Shown piece after piece: positions 50,644 through 58,833 of a DNA stretch of 64,000 nucleotides. The DNA lies in contig NZ_PYFW01000004.1 in NCBI RefSeq assembly GCF_003020125.1, positions 186,001 through 250,000 on the forward strand, written 5' to 3'. Position 1 is the stretch's first letter; the number at the start of each line of letters is the position of its first letter. This stretch comes from Bradyrhizobium sp. MOS003. GTDB taxonomy: Bacteria > Pseudomonadota > Alphaproteobacteria > Rhizobiales > Xanthobacteraceae. Made by a program: the position numbers and the translations under genes. Under the pieces are notes generated by a model that saw only the letters and a list, made by a program, of their open reading frames with translations, was not told the origin of the DNA and did not search any database.

Positions 50644-53397
50644 ATGTCCAAGGATACAAAGCCCGCTCAGAAGCGCATCGATCAGTTCTTTTCCGGGCCC
50701 GGTGGGCGAGCAGATGACTGGCGCGACCTGGTGGAGGCCGCAAAGCTGTGGGACCGGGGTGGAGACCGCGCGAAATACGACGCTGCGTTGACCGATTTGT
50801 CGATTACGGAGGAGTATCACGGCTATCCCGGTCTGCAATTGATGGCGGCCCTGCGCGAGGCGGCGTCGGCCGGCGATGCGGCAGGGTCGCTGGCCCTCGC
50901 CACGCGGATTGCGCATGCACTGACCACGCGATCGTTCCGCCAGCACGCCGGAGACTCGAACGTGAACGATGAAGGCAATGGTGAGGCGCCCGATCTGGTG
51001 CCTCAAATGTTCGGACAACACACCGCGCGTCGTCCCTATTTCGAGACTCTGATCGTCACGGGCCTCTCCGGCGGGAGCTGGCCGGCGCTCGCCGGCGAAT
51101 GGCGCAAGCTGCGACGGCCGGTCGATCAGTTCATCTACGAACCGGTGATCGTCGGCAGCCTCGAGGACGCCTTCTGCGCCACCATCCTCAATCCCAATCT
51201 CGGCGCCGTCGTGATCAACGAAGGTTTTGTGTTGCGTTCGCGCCATGACGCACCCGTGCTGCGTACGATGACGTCGTCGGCCGGCTTGAATGACGAATCC
51301 GACGCCTCTGCGCTGCGGCTCGCCCATATCATCAAGAAAGTTCGCCCGGAGCTCGACCTCTATTTGATGTCCAATCGCAATGTGGAGGAGATGGCCGGCA
51401 ATCCCGAGGCCAATGTCGCTCGCCGCATCTTCTACTCGGTCGAGGACCTGCTGGAGCTGCATCTGTCGATCCTCGAAGGCGTACAGGATCGCTACGACAC
51501 GCCGTTCTTCGACAATCTCAAGAAATATGCCCAGCGTCCGATCGGGACGTTCCACGCGCTGCCGATCGCCCGCGGCAAGTCCGTCTTCAAGTCGGACTGG
51601 ATCCGCGACATGGGCGAATTCTACGGCCTGAACCTGTTCCTGGCCGAGAGCAGCGCCACCACCGGCGGGCTCGACAGCCTGCTGGAGCCGACGGGGAACA
51701 TCAAGAAGGCGCAGGACAAGGCGGCGAGGGCGCTCGGTGCCGATCGTGTCTTCTTCGTCACCAACGGCACTTCGACCTCGAACAAGATGGCGGTGCAGGC
51801 GCTGCTCGCGCCCGGCGACATCGCGATCGTCGATCGCAACTGCCACAAATCGCATCATTACGGCATGGTGCTCGCCGGCGCCCAGCCGCTCTATGTCGAA
51901 GCTTTTCCGATGACGGAATATTCGATGTATGGCGCGGTGCCGCTGAAGACGATCAAGCAGGCGCTGCTTGGCGCCAAGGCCGACGGCCGGCTCGACCGCG
52001 TCAAAATGGTCGATCTCACCAACTGCACCTTTGACGGCCACATCTACAACACCCGCCGGGTCATGGAGGAATGCCTCGCGATCAAGCCGGACCTGATCTT
52101 CCTTTGGGACGAGGCCTGGTTCGGCTTCGCACGCTTCTCGCCGTTCCTGCGGCGACGCACCGCGATGGGCGCCGCCAACGAGATCGAGGCCTGGATGCAT
52201 GATCCCAAGTCGGTCGCAGCCTACGAGAAGCAGCAGGCCGAGCTGGGCAAGAACCCGACCGACGAATTGCTCCTCAAGACCCGGCTGATCCCCGATCCGC
52301 GCCAGATCCGTCTGAGGGTCTATCAGACCAACTCGACCCACAAATCGATGTCGGCGATCCGGCAGGGCTCCATGCTGTCGGTCAAGGACGTCGACTTTCA
52401 CACGGTCGAGCAGCAGTTCAAGGAGGCCGTGTTCACGCATGCCTCCACCAGCCCGAACCAGCAGCTCATCGCCAGTCTCGATGTCTCACGACGCCAGATG
52501 GAGCTGGAAGGCTATGGGCTCGTTGCCAACGCCATGGAAATTGCGCTCGCAATCCGCCACGCGGTCAACTCCAATCCGTTGATCTCGAAATATTTCCACG
52601 TCCTCGGCGCCGATGCCATGGTGCCGGCGCAATATCGCCAGAGCGGCTTCACCGATTATCTCGCGGCCGGCGTGAACTGGGCCAATACGCTCAAGAGCCT
52701 CGACGAGGACGAGTTCTGCCTCGATCCGAGCCGGATGACGCTGGTCTGCGGCACGGCCGGCTTCGACGGCACCCAATTCAAGGGGATCCTGGCCAACGAC
52801 TACAACATCCAGGTCAACAAGACCTCGCGCAATTCAGTCCTGCTCCAGTCCAACATCAACAACACCCGCAGCGACGTTGCCCATCTGATCCGCGTGCTGG
52901 CCGAGATCGCGGGAGAAGTCGATCGCGGGCTGTCGCAGGGCGGCGCCAACGCGAAGAAGACCTTTGAAGCACGGGTGACGAGCTTGATGAAGGACGTCCC
53001 CGACCTGCCGAACTTCTCGCATTTCCACCCGAGCTTCCGCGGCGATGCCGGCGCCAAGACCAACGAGGGCGACATCCGCACCGGCTTCTACGCGGCCTAT
53101 GACGTGGCGGGTTGCGAGCACATCCGTCTTGGCGATCCCGAGATCGACCGGCGGCTGAAGGCCGGGCCTGAGCTCGTCTCCGCCAATTTCGTGATCCCGT
53201 ATCCGCCTGGCTTCCCGATCATGGTGCCGGGCCAGGTCATCACTCAGGAAACCATCGACTTCATGCGCAAGCTCGATGTGAAGGAGATCCACGGATACGA
53301 CGCCAAGGAAGGGCTGAAGCTCGTGCGAGCTGAAGCCCTGGCGAAGCTCGGACGGCCCAAGCCCGGTGCTCAACCGAAGCTCAAGGCCGCGTCATAA
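50644..53397 (+). CDS. Large PLP-dependent Orn/Lys/Arg-type amino acid decarboxylase
   Basis: A protein of 917 residues from ATG 50644 (GGGAGAGA upstream). The PLP domain of the Orn/Lys/Arg decarboxylase family is recognised by F-F-V-T-N-G-T-S-T-S-N-K, LWDEAWFGFARFSP and the PLP Lys in NSTHKSMSAIRQGS (Lys567). About 300 residues precede that core, more than the wing domain of inducible E. coli enzymes. It decarboxylates a basic or related amino acid, consuming a proton. It is followed 19 bases later by an AspT-type antiporter, so a decarboxylation-antiport cycle is likely. The actual amino acid is not readable. Confidence 0.85.
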   Translation: MSKDTKPAQKRIDQFFSGPGGRADDWRDLVEAAKLWDRGGDRAKYDAALTDLSITEEYHGYPGLQLMAALREAASAGDAAGSLALATRIAHALTTRSFRQHAGDSNVNDEGNGEAPDLVPQMFGQHTARRPYFETLIVTGLSGGSWPALAGEWRKLRRPVDQFIYEPVIVGSLEDAFCATILNPNLGAVVINEGFVLRSRHDAPVLRTMTSSAGLNDESDASALRLAHIIKKVRPELDLYLMSNRNVEEMAGNPEANVARRIFYSVEDLLELHLSILEGVQDRYDTPFFDNLKKYAQRPIGTFHALPIARGKSVFKSDWIRDMGEFYGLNLFLAESSATTGGLDSLLEPTGNIKKAQDKAARALGADRVFFVTNGTSTSNKMAVQALLAPGDIAIVDRNCHKSHHYGMVLAGAQPLYVEAFPMTEYSMYGAVPLKTIKQALLGAKADGRLDRVKMVDLTNCTFDGHIYNTRRVMEECLAIKPDLIFLWDEAWFGFARFSPFLRRRTAMGAANEIEAWMHDPKSVAAYEKQQAELGKNPTDELLLKTRLIPDPRQIRLRVYQTNSTHKSMSAIRQGSMLSVKDVDFHTVEQQFKEAVFTHASTSPNQQLIASLDVSRRQMELEGYGLVANAMEIALAIRHAVNSNPLISKYFHVLGADAMVPAQYRQSGFTDYLAAGVNWANTLKSLDEDEFCLDPSRMTLVCGTAGFDGTQFKGILANDYNIQVNKTSRNSVLLQSNINNTRSDVAHLIRVLAEIAGEVDRGLSQGGANAKKTFEARVTSLMKDVPDLPNFSHFHPSFRGDAGAKTNEGDIRTGFYAAYDVAGCEHIRLGDPEIDRRLKAGPELVSANFVIPYPPGFPIMVPGQVITQETIDFMRKLDVKEIHGYDAKEGLKLVRAEALAKLGRPKPGAQPKLKAAS

Positions 53398-53416
53398 GGC
53401 GAAAGAGGGGACGAAC

Positions 53417-55117
53417 ATGCAGGGCTTTTTCACGTTCCTGCAGCAGAACCCGTATCTGCTGCTGTTCTTCGTCGTCGGCCTCGCCGTCTATATCGGCCGG
53501 GCCAGCATCAAGGGGTATGGCCTCGGTATGGTCGCCGGCGCCATCGTGGTCGGTGCGGGCCTGTCGGTATGGGCATCGACCTATGGTGTGAAGCTCGAGC
53601 TGAACAATTTCGCCAAGAGCCTGTTCTACTATCTCTTCATGTACGGCGTGGGCCTGCGTGTCGGTCCGTCCTTCATCAACAGCCTGAAGGGCGATGGTCT
53701 GAAGTTCTGCATCCTGGCGCTGGTGTCGAGCGTGCTCGGCCTTGCGCTGGTCGTGCTCGGCGCGAAGCTATTCGATCTGCCGGTCGGCGCTGCCGGCGGA
53801 ATGCTGGCCGGCTCGCAGACCATGTCGGCGGCGATCGGGTCGGCCGAGCAGGCGATCACGTCGGGCGTCGTCAAGCTGCCGGAAGGCATGAAGCCCGAGC
53901 AGGCCTCGGGCATGATCGCGCTGTCCTATGGCATCACCTACATCTGGGGCACCGTCGGCATCATCCTGATCTGCAAATATCTACCCCGCTGGTGGGGCGT
54001 CGATGCCAAGGCCGCCGCCCGAGCGTACGAGCAGGAGTTCGGCGTGAAGGACCTCGAGGGCGGTGGCCTGACTGGCTATCGCCAGTTCGGCCTGCGTGCC
54101 TACCGGCTGGAGAACCCCGCACAGATCGGGACGACCATCGGCAAGTTCCGCGCGATGAATCCGGAATACCGCATCGTCAATGTCGGACGTAACGGTGAGC
54201 CGCAAGGCGCCGATCCCGACCTCGTGCTGCAAAGAGGCGACATCGTTGCGCTCGGCGGCTCCACCGAGCATCTCACCGACAAGATGGGCCTGATCGGCCC
54301 CGAAGTCGCGGACCACAAGACGCTTGGCATTCCCATGGACCAGGCCGATATCCTCGTCACCAACAAGGAGATCGTGGGGCGCACCTTCGAATCCTTCCGC
54401 GATACCGCGATTGCCGGCCAGTTGCAGGTGACCAAGGTCGAACGCGGCGGCGTGCAGATCCCGGCCGGTCTCAAGACCAAGCTGGAGCGGATGGACATCG
54501 TCTCCGTGGTCGGCCTCAAAGGAGCTGTCAACGAGCTAGGCGAGATGTGGGGCCGCATTGCGCGGACCAACACGTCGACCGACCTGCTGACGCTCGCTGT
54601 CGGCATGATCCTCGGCTTCCTGATCGGCATGGTTGACTTCCCGGCGTTCGGCGCCAGGGTCGGCCTCGGTAACGCCGGCGGTCTGTTGCTGTCGGGCGTG
54701 ATCGTATCCTCGATCGTGTCGCGTCTGCGGTTCTTCGGCAATACGCCGAATGCCGCCCGCAACGTGCTCGAGGATCTCGGCCTCGTCGTCTTCGTCGCCA
54801 TCGTCGGCGTCAATGCCGGCGCCGGACTGCTGTCGCAGCTCACCGGGGCCATTGCGCTGAAGATCTTCATCGTCGGCTTCATCGCCTGCACGATCCCGCC
54901 GTTCATCGTCTGGGCGATCGGCTTCCACGTCTTCAAGATCAACCCGGCCGTGCTGATGGGCGGCGTTGCCGGTGCGCGGTCGCATTCCGGCCCGTGCCGC
55001 GAGGCCGCGGTCGAAATCCAGAGCTCCGTGCCCTGGATCGGATTCCCGGTCGGTTATGCCGTCTCGGGCATCCTGCTCACGATCTTCGGCTACTTCGCCA
55101 TGCTGCTGGCACAATAA
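53417..55117 (+). CDS. AspT-type antiporter, copy 2
   Basis: A protein of 566 residues with AGAGGGGA upstream of ATG 53417. It has the same architecture as copy 1: five or more helices, two central RCK_C domains (about 215-385) and a second membrane half ending with GGVAGARSHSGPCREAAVEI. The N-terminal half holds LAGSQTMSAAIGSAEQAI, the substrate-motif region. It should exchange the decarboxylase substrate for its product and so generate proton motive force. Operon with the decarboxylase and the small secreted protein at 55135. Confidence 0.87.
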   Translation: MQGFFTFLQQNPYLLLFFVVGLAVYIGRASIKGYGLGMVAGAIVVGAGLSVWASTYGVKLELNNFAKSLFYYLFMYGVGLRVGPSFINSLKGDGLKFCILALVSSVLGLALVVLGAKLFDLPVGAAGGMLAGSQTMSAAIGSAEQAITSGVVKLPEGMKPEQASGMIALSYGITYIWGTVGIILICKYLPRWWGVDAKAAARAYEQEFGVKDLEGGGLTGYRQFGLRAYRLENPAQIGTTIGKFRAMNPEYRIVNVGRNGEPQGADPDLVLQRGDIVALGGSTEHLTDKMGLIGPEVADHKTLGIPMDQADILVTNKEIVGRTFESFRDTAIAGQLQVTKVERGGVQIPAGLKTKLERMDIVSVVGLKGAVNELGEMWGRIARTNTSTDLLTLAVGMILGFLIGMVDFPAFGARVGLGNAGGLLLSGVIVSSIVSRLRFFGNTPNAARNVLEDLGLVVFVAIVGVNAGAGLLSQLTGAIALKIFIVGFIACTIPPFIVWAIGFHVFKINPAVLMGGVAGARSHSGPCREAAVEIQSSVPWIGFPVGYAVSGILLTIFGYFAMLLAQ

Positions 55118-55134
55118 ACAGAGGGGACAACGCC

Positions 55135-55569
55135 ATGAGAAGATTGACCATCGGAGCGGCCCTGGCGGCTTCGCTCGTAGCCGTGACCGGCTTCAGTACG
55201 TCCTCGCGCGCCGACACCGGCCAGGTGGCCGTCGTCTTCACCAAAGGTGGATTCATCGTCGGTGTCGGCGGCGGGGAGGGTGTTCTGCTCTACCGCGGCC
55301 ACAAATATCCCTTCACGGTATCAGGCATGAGCGTCGGCTTTACGATTGGCGCCTCGACGACCAAGCTGGTCGGCCGCGCTCTCAATTTGAAGGGGCCGCA
55401 GTCGATCGAAGGATCATACGCAGCCGGCGGGGCGGGTGGTGCCGTTGCTGCGGGTGCCGGCGCCGTCCAGTTGCAGAACGGCAACGGCGTCATTCTTCAG
55501 CTCAGCGGCCCGAAGGTCGGCGCGGAAGTGTCGGCCGCGGTCGGTGGCGTGACGATCCGCCTGAAGTGA
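55135..55569 (+). CDS. Small secreted Gly-rich protein (paralogue of 63443-63901)
   Basis: A protein of 144 residues. The signal peptide spans about 1-26 (RRLTIGAALAASLVAVTGFS). The mature part repeats short strands with Gly turns: FTKGGFIVGVGGGEGVLLYR, then KYPFTVSGMSVGFTIGAST. The pattern Y-R-G-(H/K)-x-Y-P-F-x-(V/I)-(S/T)-G-(M/L)-S is shared with the protein at 63443. It is probably a periplasmic beta-rich protein; the function is unknown. The start is ATG 55135 with GAGGGGA upstream, in the decarboxylase operon. Confidence 0.75.
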   Translation: MRRLTIGAALAASLVAVTGFSTSSRADTGQVAVVFTKGGFIVGVGGGEGVLLYRGHKYPFTVSGMSVGFTIGASTTKLVGRALNLKGPQSIEGSYAAGGAGGAVAAGAGAVQLQNGNGVILQLSGPKVGAEVSAAVGGVTIRLK

Positions 55570-55580
55570 ACGCTGGGATC

Positions 55581-55609
55581 ATCAGGCCCGCGCTCACGGC
55601 GGGCCTGAT
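55581..55609. terminator. Bidirectional terminator hairpin
   Basis: ATCAGGCCCGC (55581-55591) pairs perfectly with GCGGGCCTGAT (55599-55609) around a 7-base loop. It lies exactly between the convergent small secreted-protein gene and the PPK2 gene. Confidence 0.75.
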
Positions 55610-55614
55610 GAGAC

Positions 55615-56415
55615 CTAATATCGCTCCTCGACGAACTTCATCCTGCGCAGGCTGGCCTGATCGTCGTAGCGTCCCTTGCTGGAGCGCTTCGGCAGTTTGA
55701 CCTTGGCCCGCGCGATCGTCTTGTAGGGAATGGTCTTGAGGATGTGCGCGATGACATTGAGTCGCGCGCGCCGCTTGTCGTCGGAACGGATCAGCCGCCA
55801 TGGCGCATGCTTGGTATCAGTCGCCTCGAACATCATGTCGCGGGCGCGCGAGTAGTCGTACCAGCGCCCGAAGGACTCGGTGTCCATCGGGCTGAGCTTC
55901 CATTGCCGCAGCGGATCCTCGATCCGCGCCCTGAAGCGGAGTTCCTGTTCCTCCATCCCAACCTCGAGCCATAGCTTGATCAGGATGATGCCTGCGTCGA
56001 CGGCGAATTTCTCGACCAGCGGGCACAATTCCAGGAAGCGCTCGTGGTCGGCCGGCGAGCAGAAGCCCATGACATATTCGACGCCGGCGCGGTTGTACCA
56101 GCTGCGGTCGAAGATCACGATTTCGCCGCCGGCCGGGAATTGCTCGATATAGCGTTGCAGGAACAGCTGGGATTTCTGCCGGTCCGATGGTGCGGGCAGG
56201 GCGCAGACGCGGAAGACCCGCGGGCTGACTTTTTCGGTCAACGCCTTGATGGTGCCGCCTTTGCCGGCGGCATCGCGCCCCTCGAAGATGATGATCACCT
56301 TGAGCTTCTGGGCCTTGACCCACTCCTGGAGGTGGCACAACTCGACCTGGAGCTTCTGGAGCTCCTTCTCGTAGTCCTTTCGCTTCATCGTCTCTGCAGA
56401 CGCGTTCTTGGCCAT
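55615..56415 (-). CDS. ppk2: Polyphosphate kinase 2
   Basis: A protein of 266 residues, typical of single-domain PPK2. Walker A is at 46-54 (GRDAAGKGG), Walker B-like IVIFDRSWYNRAGVE near 98-112, and the lid region with R-I-E-D-P-L-R-Q-W-K follows. It transfers phosphate between polyphosphate and nucleotides, so polyphosphate can regenerate ATP or GTP when respiration is limited. The start is ATG 56415; ATG 56448 would overlap the upstream gene's stop. No FixK box lies immediately upstream, but the flanking units carry them. Confidence 0.92.
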   Translation of the reverse strand: MAKNASAETMKRKDYEKELQKLQVELCHLQEWVKAQKLKVIIIFEGRDAAGKGGTIKALTEKVSPRVFRVCALPAPSDRQKSQLFLQRYIEQFPAGGEIVIFDRSWYNRAGVEYVMGFCSPADHERFLELCPLVEKFAVDAGIILIKLWLEVGMEEQELRFRARIEDPLRQWKLSPMDTESFGRWYDYSRARDMMFEATDTKHAPWRLIRSDDKRRARLNVIAHILKTIPYKTIARAKVKLPKRSSKGRYDDQASLRRMKFVEERY

Positions 56416-56448
56416 GCTCGTCCATTCACCGTTGCGTCGATCGGGCAA

Positions 56449-56901
56449 TCACTCGTCCCACGAGATGGTTACGCCGATGTCGCCGGGCACGCCGCCGGGG
56501 AAATCGATCACCTGATAGGCGATGCGGTAGCCCCGTGGTTTCAGGTAGTCGGCCCAGAGCTGGAAGATTTCCTTCGGGATTCCGGTCAGCGTGGCATCCC
56601 AGCCCTTTTCCATCTGGTTGATGGCGCGCCCCTTATCGGTGCAGAGTGAATTGGGAAAGCGATAGACCATGACCTCGGTGAGGCCGTTTCGCACGGCACG
56701 CTGGATGATGGTCGCGGCGAGCTTGACCTTCTCCTCCTCACTCTTGCCGGAGGGCTTGCTCAGGCGCTCGATCAGCGCGCGCTTCTCGGCATCGGCGGCT
56801 GCGGCCAGGCGCACGTACTCATCGGCCTTTTCGGCGTCCTTGATCGCTGATTCTTTGCGGAGCTGGATGGCGCTGGGGATCAGATCATCAATGCCGGGCA
56901 T
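56449..56901 (-). CDS. Hypothetical protein, 150 aa
   Basis: I do not recognise this protein. It is 150 residues long and soluble. The first 60 residues are charged and helical (IKDAEKADEYVRLAAAADAE), and the second half looks alpha/beta with VMVYRFPNSLC near 78, GWDATLTGIP near 99 and GYRIAYQVIDFPGGVPGDIG near 125-144. It lies 33 bases before PPK2 on the same strand and is likely co-transcribed. The FixK-type box at 56967-56980 lies 66 bases upstream of its start. Confidence 0.7.
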   Translation of the reverse strand: MPGIDDLIPSAIQLRKESAIKDAEKADEYVRLAAAADAEKRALIERLSKPSGKSEEEKVKLAATIIQRAVRNGLTEVMVYRFPNSLCTDKGRAINQMEKGWDATLTGIPKEIFQLWADYLKPRGYRIAYQVIDFPGGVPGDIGVTISWDE

Positions 56902-56966
56902 GGCTGAAGCCTCCCATTCCTGGATTGCGCGTTTCCCGAAGTCTAGGCGGTGCAGGGGCCATTCCC

Positions 56967-56980
56967 TTGATCCAAATCAA
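56967..56980. promoter_or_regulatory. FixK/FNR-type box between hypothetical/PPK2 and YiaW-YiaV-like operons
   Basis: TTGATCCAAATCAA, perfect TTGAT-N4-ATCAA. It is 66 bases from the minus-strand gene start (56901) and 75 from the plus-strand start (57055), so it may serve both operons. Confidence 0.78.
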
Positions 56981-57054
56981 GCAAAGCCGCGATCCGCCTG
57001 ACCACACTCGCGCAGCAACGCAGCACCGGCTGCGCCCGCGATGGGGAGAGATGC

Positions 57055-57513
57055 TTGAGCGAACAGCTTCATCCAATGGCGCCGCATCATCTGCCGTTCT
57101 ATCTGGCGCCGGGGAGCGGGATCGACACGCTGACGGTGGTGATGGGGATCTTCCTCATCGGCACCGTGCTCTGGGTCGGTACGCTGTACTGGAAGCTGCA
57201 CAGTTTGCCCGAGCGCATGGCGCACAAATCGCAGAAGCTTCAATTCGAGTTCGTCGCCGTGCTCGGCCTGATCTCGCTTTTCACGCACATGCACATTTTT
57301 TGGATCGCAGGCCTGCTGCTGGCCATGATCGACATTCCCGACTTCGGCGGCCCGCTGCGCAGCATCGCCGATTCCGTCGAGAAGATCGCTGATGCGACGC
57401 CCGAAGACGGCGACGCGGCTGCGGCGACCAGCTCGCTGGCCACGGGCGGTGACGCGCCGCCGCCACCAGACAAGCCGGGGCCCGCCAAGGAGAAGGAGCA
57501 CAGCCATGTTTGA
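57055..57513 (+). CDS. DUF3302 (YiaW-like) inner membrane protein
   Basis: A protein of 152 residues. There are two membrane helices at about 25-45 and 66-88, and the pattern GLISLFTHMHIFWIAGLLLA typical of DUF3302/YiaW. The C-terminus is polar and proline-rich. The probable start is TTG 57055, which has GGGGAGAG about 8 bases upstream; ATG 57076 is the alternative. It overlaps the HlyD-like gene by 8 bases, the same pairing as E. coli yiaW-yiaV. Confidence 0.7.
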   Translation: MSEQLHPMAPHHLPFYLAPGSGIDTLTVVMGIFLIGTVLWVGTLYWKLHSLPERMAHKSQKLQFEFVAVLGLISLFTHMHIFWIAGLLLAMIDIPDFGGPLRSIADSVEKIADATPEDGDAAAATSSLATGGDAPPPPDKPGPAKEKEHSHV

Positions 57514-58738
57514 GCTGATGTTCTGCTCGCTGCTGACGATCCTGCCGGACTATCTCTACCGCCGCTACGTCCAGGGCAAGCGCTTTGGCAAGGAGATCAC
57601 CTTCTTCTCGATCTGGTACGAGCTGCGCTGGGGCATTACCGGCTGCCTGATGCTGACGGTCTCCCTGATCACCATGATCTTCTATTTCCATCCAGCGACG
57701 TCGAACGCGACGCTCTATTTCCGTACCGTGCCGATCCTGCCCGAGGGCTCCGGCCGCGTAGCAGAAGTCAAGGTCGGATTCAGCGCGCCGGTGAAGAAGG
57801 GCGACGTCCTGTTCACGCTCGACGCCTCGAAGCAGCAGGCTGCGGTCGAGACCGCCAGGCGCAAGATTACAGAGGTCGACGCCGCCGTGCAGACGGCCCA
57901 GGCCGAATTGGTCAAGGCCGAGGCGCAGATTGGCGAAGCGAAAGCGAACTACCAGCAGGCCAAGGACGAGCTCGACGTCAAGATCGATCTGCAGCGCCGC
58001 AATCCCGGCATCGTGCCGCAGCGCGACATCGAGAAGTTGCAGGTGCTGGTCGGTCAGCGTCAGTCCGGGATCGATGCGGCGACCGCCGCGCGGCAGTCGG
58101 CGGCGTTACAGGTCTCGACCTCTCTTCCGGCGCAGAAGGCGAGTGCCGAGGCGGTGCTTGATCAAGCTCAGGTCGATCTCGACAAGACACAGGTTCGCGC
58201 CGGCATTGACGGGCGCGTCGAGCAGTTCCTTGTCCGTCCCGGGGACGTCGTCAACCAGCTGATGCGGCCGGCGGGCATCCTGATTCCGACGGAGGCTGGC
58301 CGATCCGTCCTTCAGGCTGGCTTCGGTCAGATCGAGGCGCAGGTGATGAAGACCGGGATGGTGGCGGAGGCGACCTGCATCTCGAAGCCGTGGGTTATCA
58401 TTCCGATGGTGATCACGACGGTGCAGGACTACATCGCGGCCGGCCAATTTCGTTCCGGCGAGCAGCTGCTCGAGGCGCAGAACGCGGTGCGGCCCGGCAC
58501 CATTCTGGTGTTCCTGGAGCCGCTCTACAAGGGGGGCCTCGATGGCGTGACGCCGGGGTCAAGCTGTATTGTCAACGCCTATACCAGCAATCACGAAGAG
58601 ATCGCTGCCAAGGACACGCCGACCAGCCGAAAGGTCGCGCTGCACGTCGTCGACGGCGTCGGTCTGGTCCACGCGCTGCTACTACGCATCCAGGCGCTGC
58701 TGCTGCCCATCCAGACGCTGGTGCTGAGCGGTCATTAA
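57506..58738 (+). CDS. HlyD-family membrane fusion protein (YiaV-like)
   Basis: A protein of 410 residues. A cytosolic N-terminus and a membrane helix near 46-62 are followed by a biotinyl-lipoyl-like barrel (GRVAEVKVGFSAPVKKGDVLF), a long coiled coil (about 105-215) and a second barrel half with DKTQVRAGIDGRVEQFLVRPGD split at residue 232. It links inner-membrane partners to an outer-membrane channel, but no transporter gene is adjacent apart from the DUF3302 protein. ATG 57506 has AAGGAGAAGGAG upstream. Confidence 0.88.
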   Translation: MFELMFCSLLTILPDYLYRRYVQGKRFGKEITFFSIWYELRWGITGCLMLTVSLITMIFYFHPATSNATLYFRTVPILPEGSGRVAEVKVGFSAPVKKGDVLFTLDASKQQAAVETARRKITEVDAAVQTAQAELVKAEAQIGEAKANYQQAKDELDVKIDLQRRNPGIVPQRDIEKLQVLVGQRQSGIDAATAARQSAALQVSTSLPAQKASAEAVLDQAQVDLDKTQVRAGIDGRVEQFLVRPGDVVNQLMRPAGILIPTEAGRSVLQAGFGQIEAQVMKTGMVAEATCISKPWVIIPMVITTVQDYIAAGQFRSGEQLLEAQNAVRPGTILVFLEPLYKGGLDGVTPGSSCIVNAYTSNHEEIAAKDTPTSRKVALHVVDGVGLVHALLLRIQALLLPIQTLVLSGH

Positions 58739-58833
58739 AGGCCCCTAATGGCGTCCTCAGGGCTGTCACAATGGCGCGGCCCCCGCTAGAATTGCGCCTC
58801 GAAGCGGCCGAAGAGAGCCGTCGGGGGACGAGG

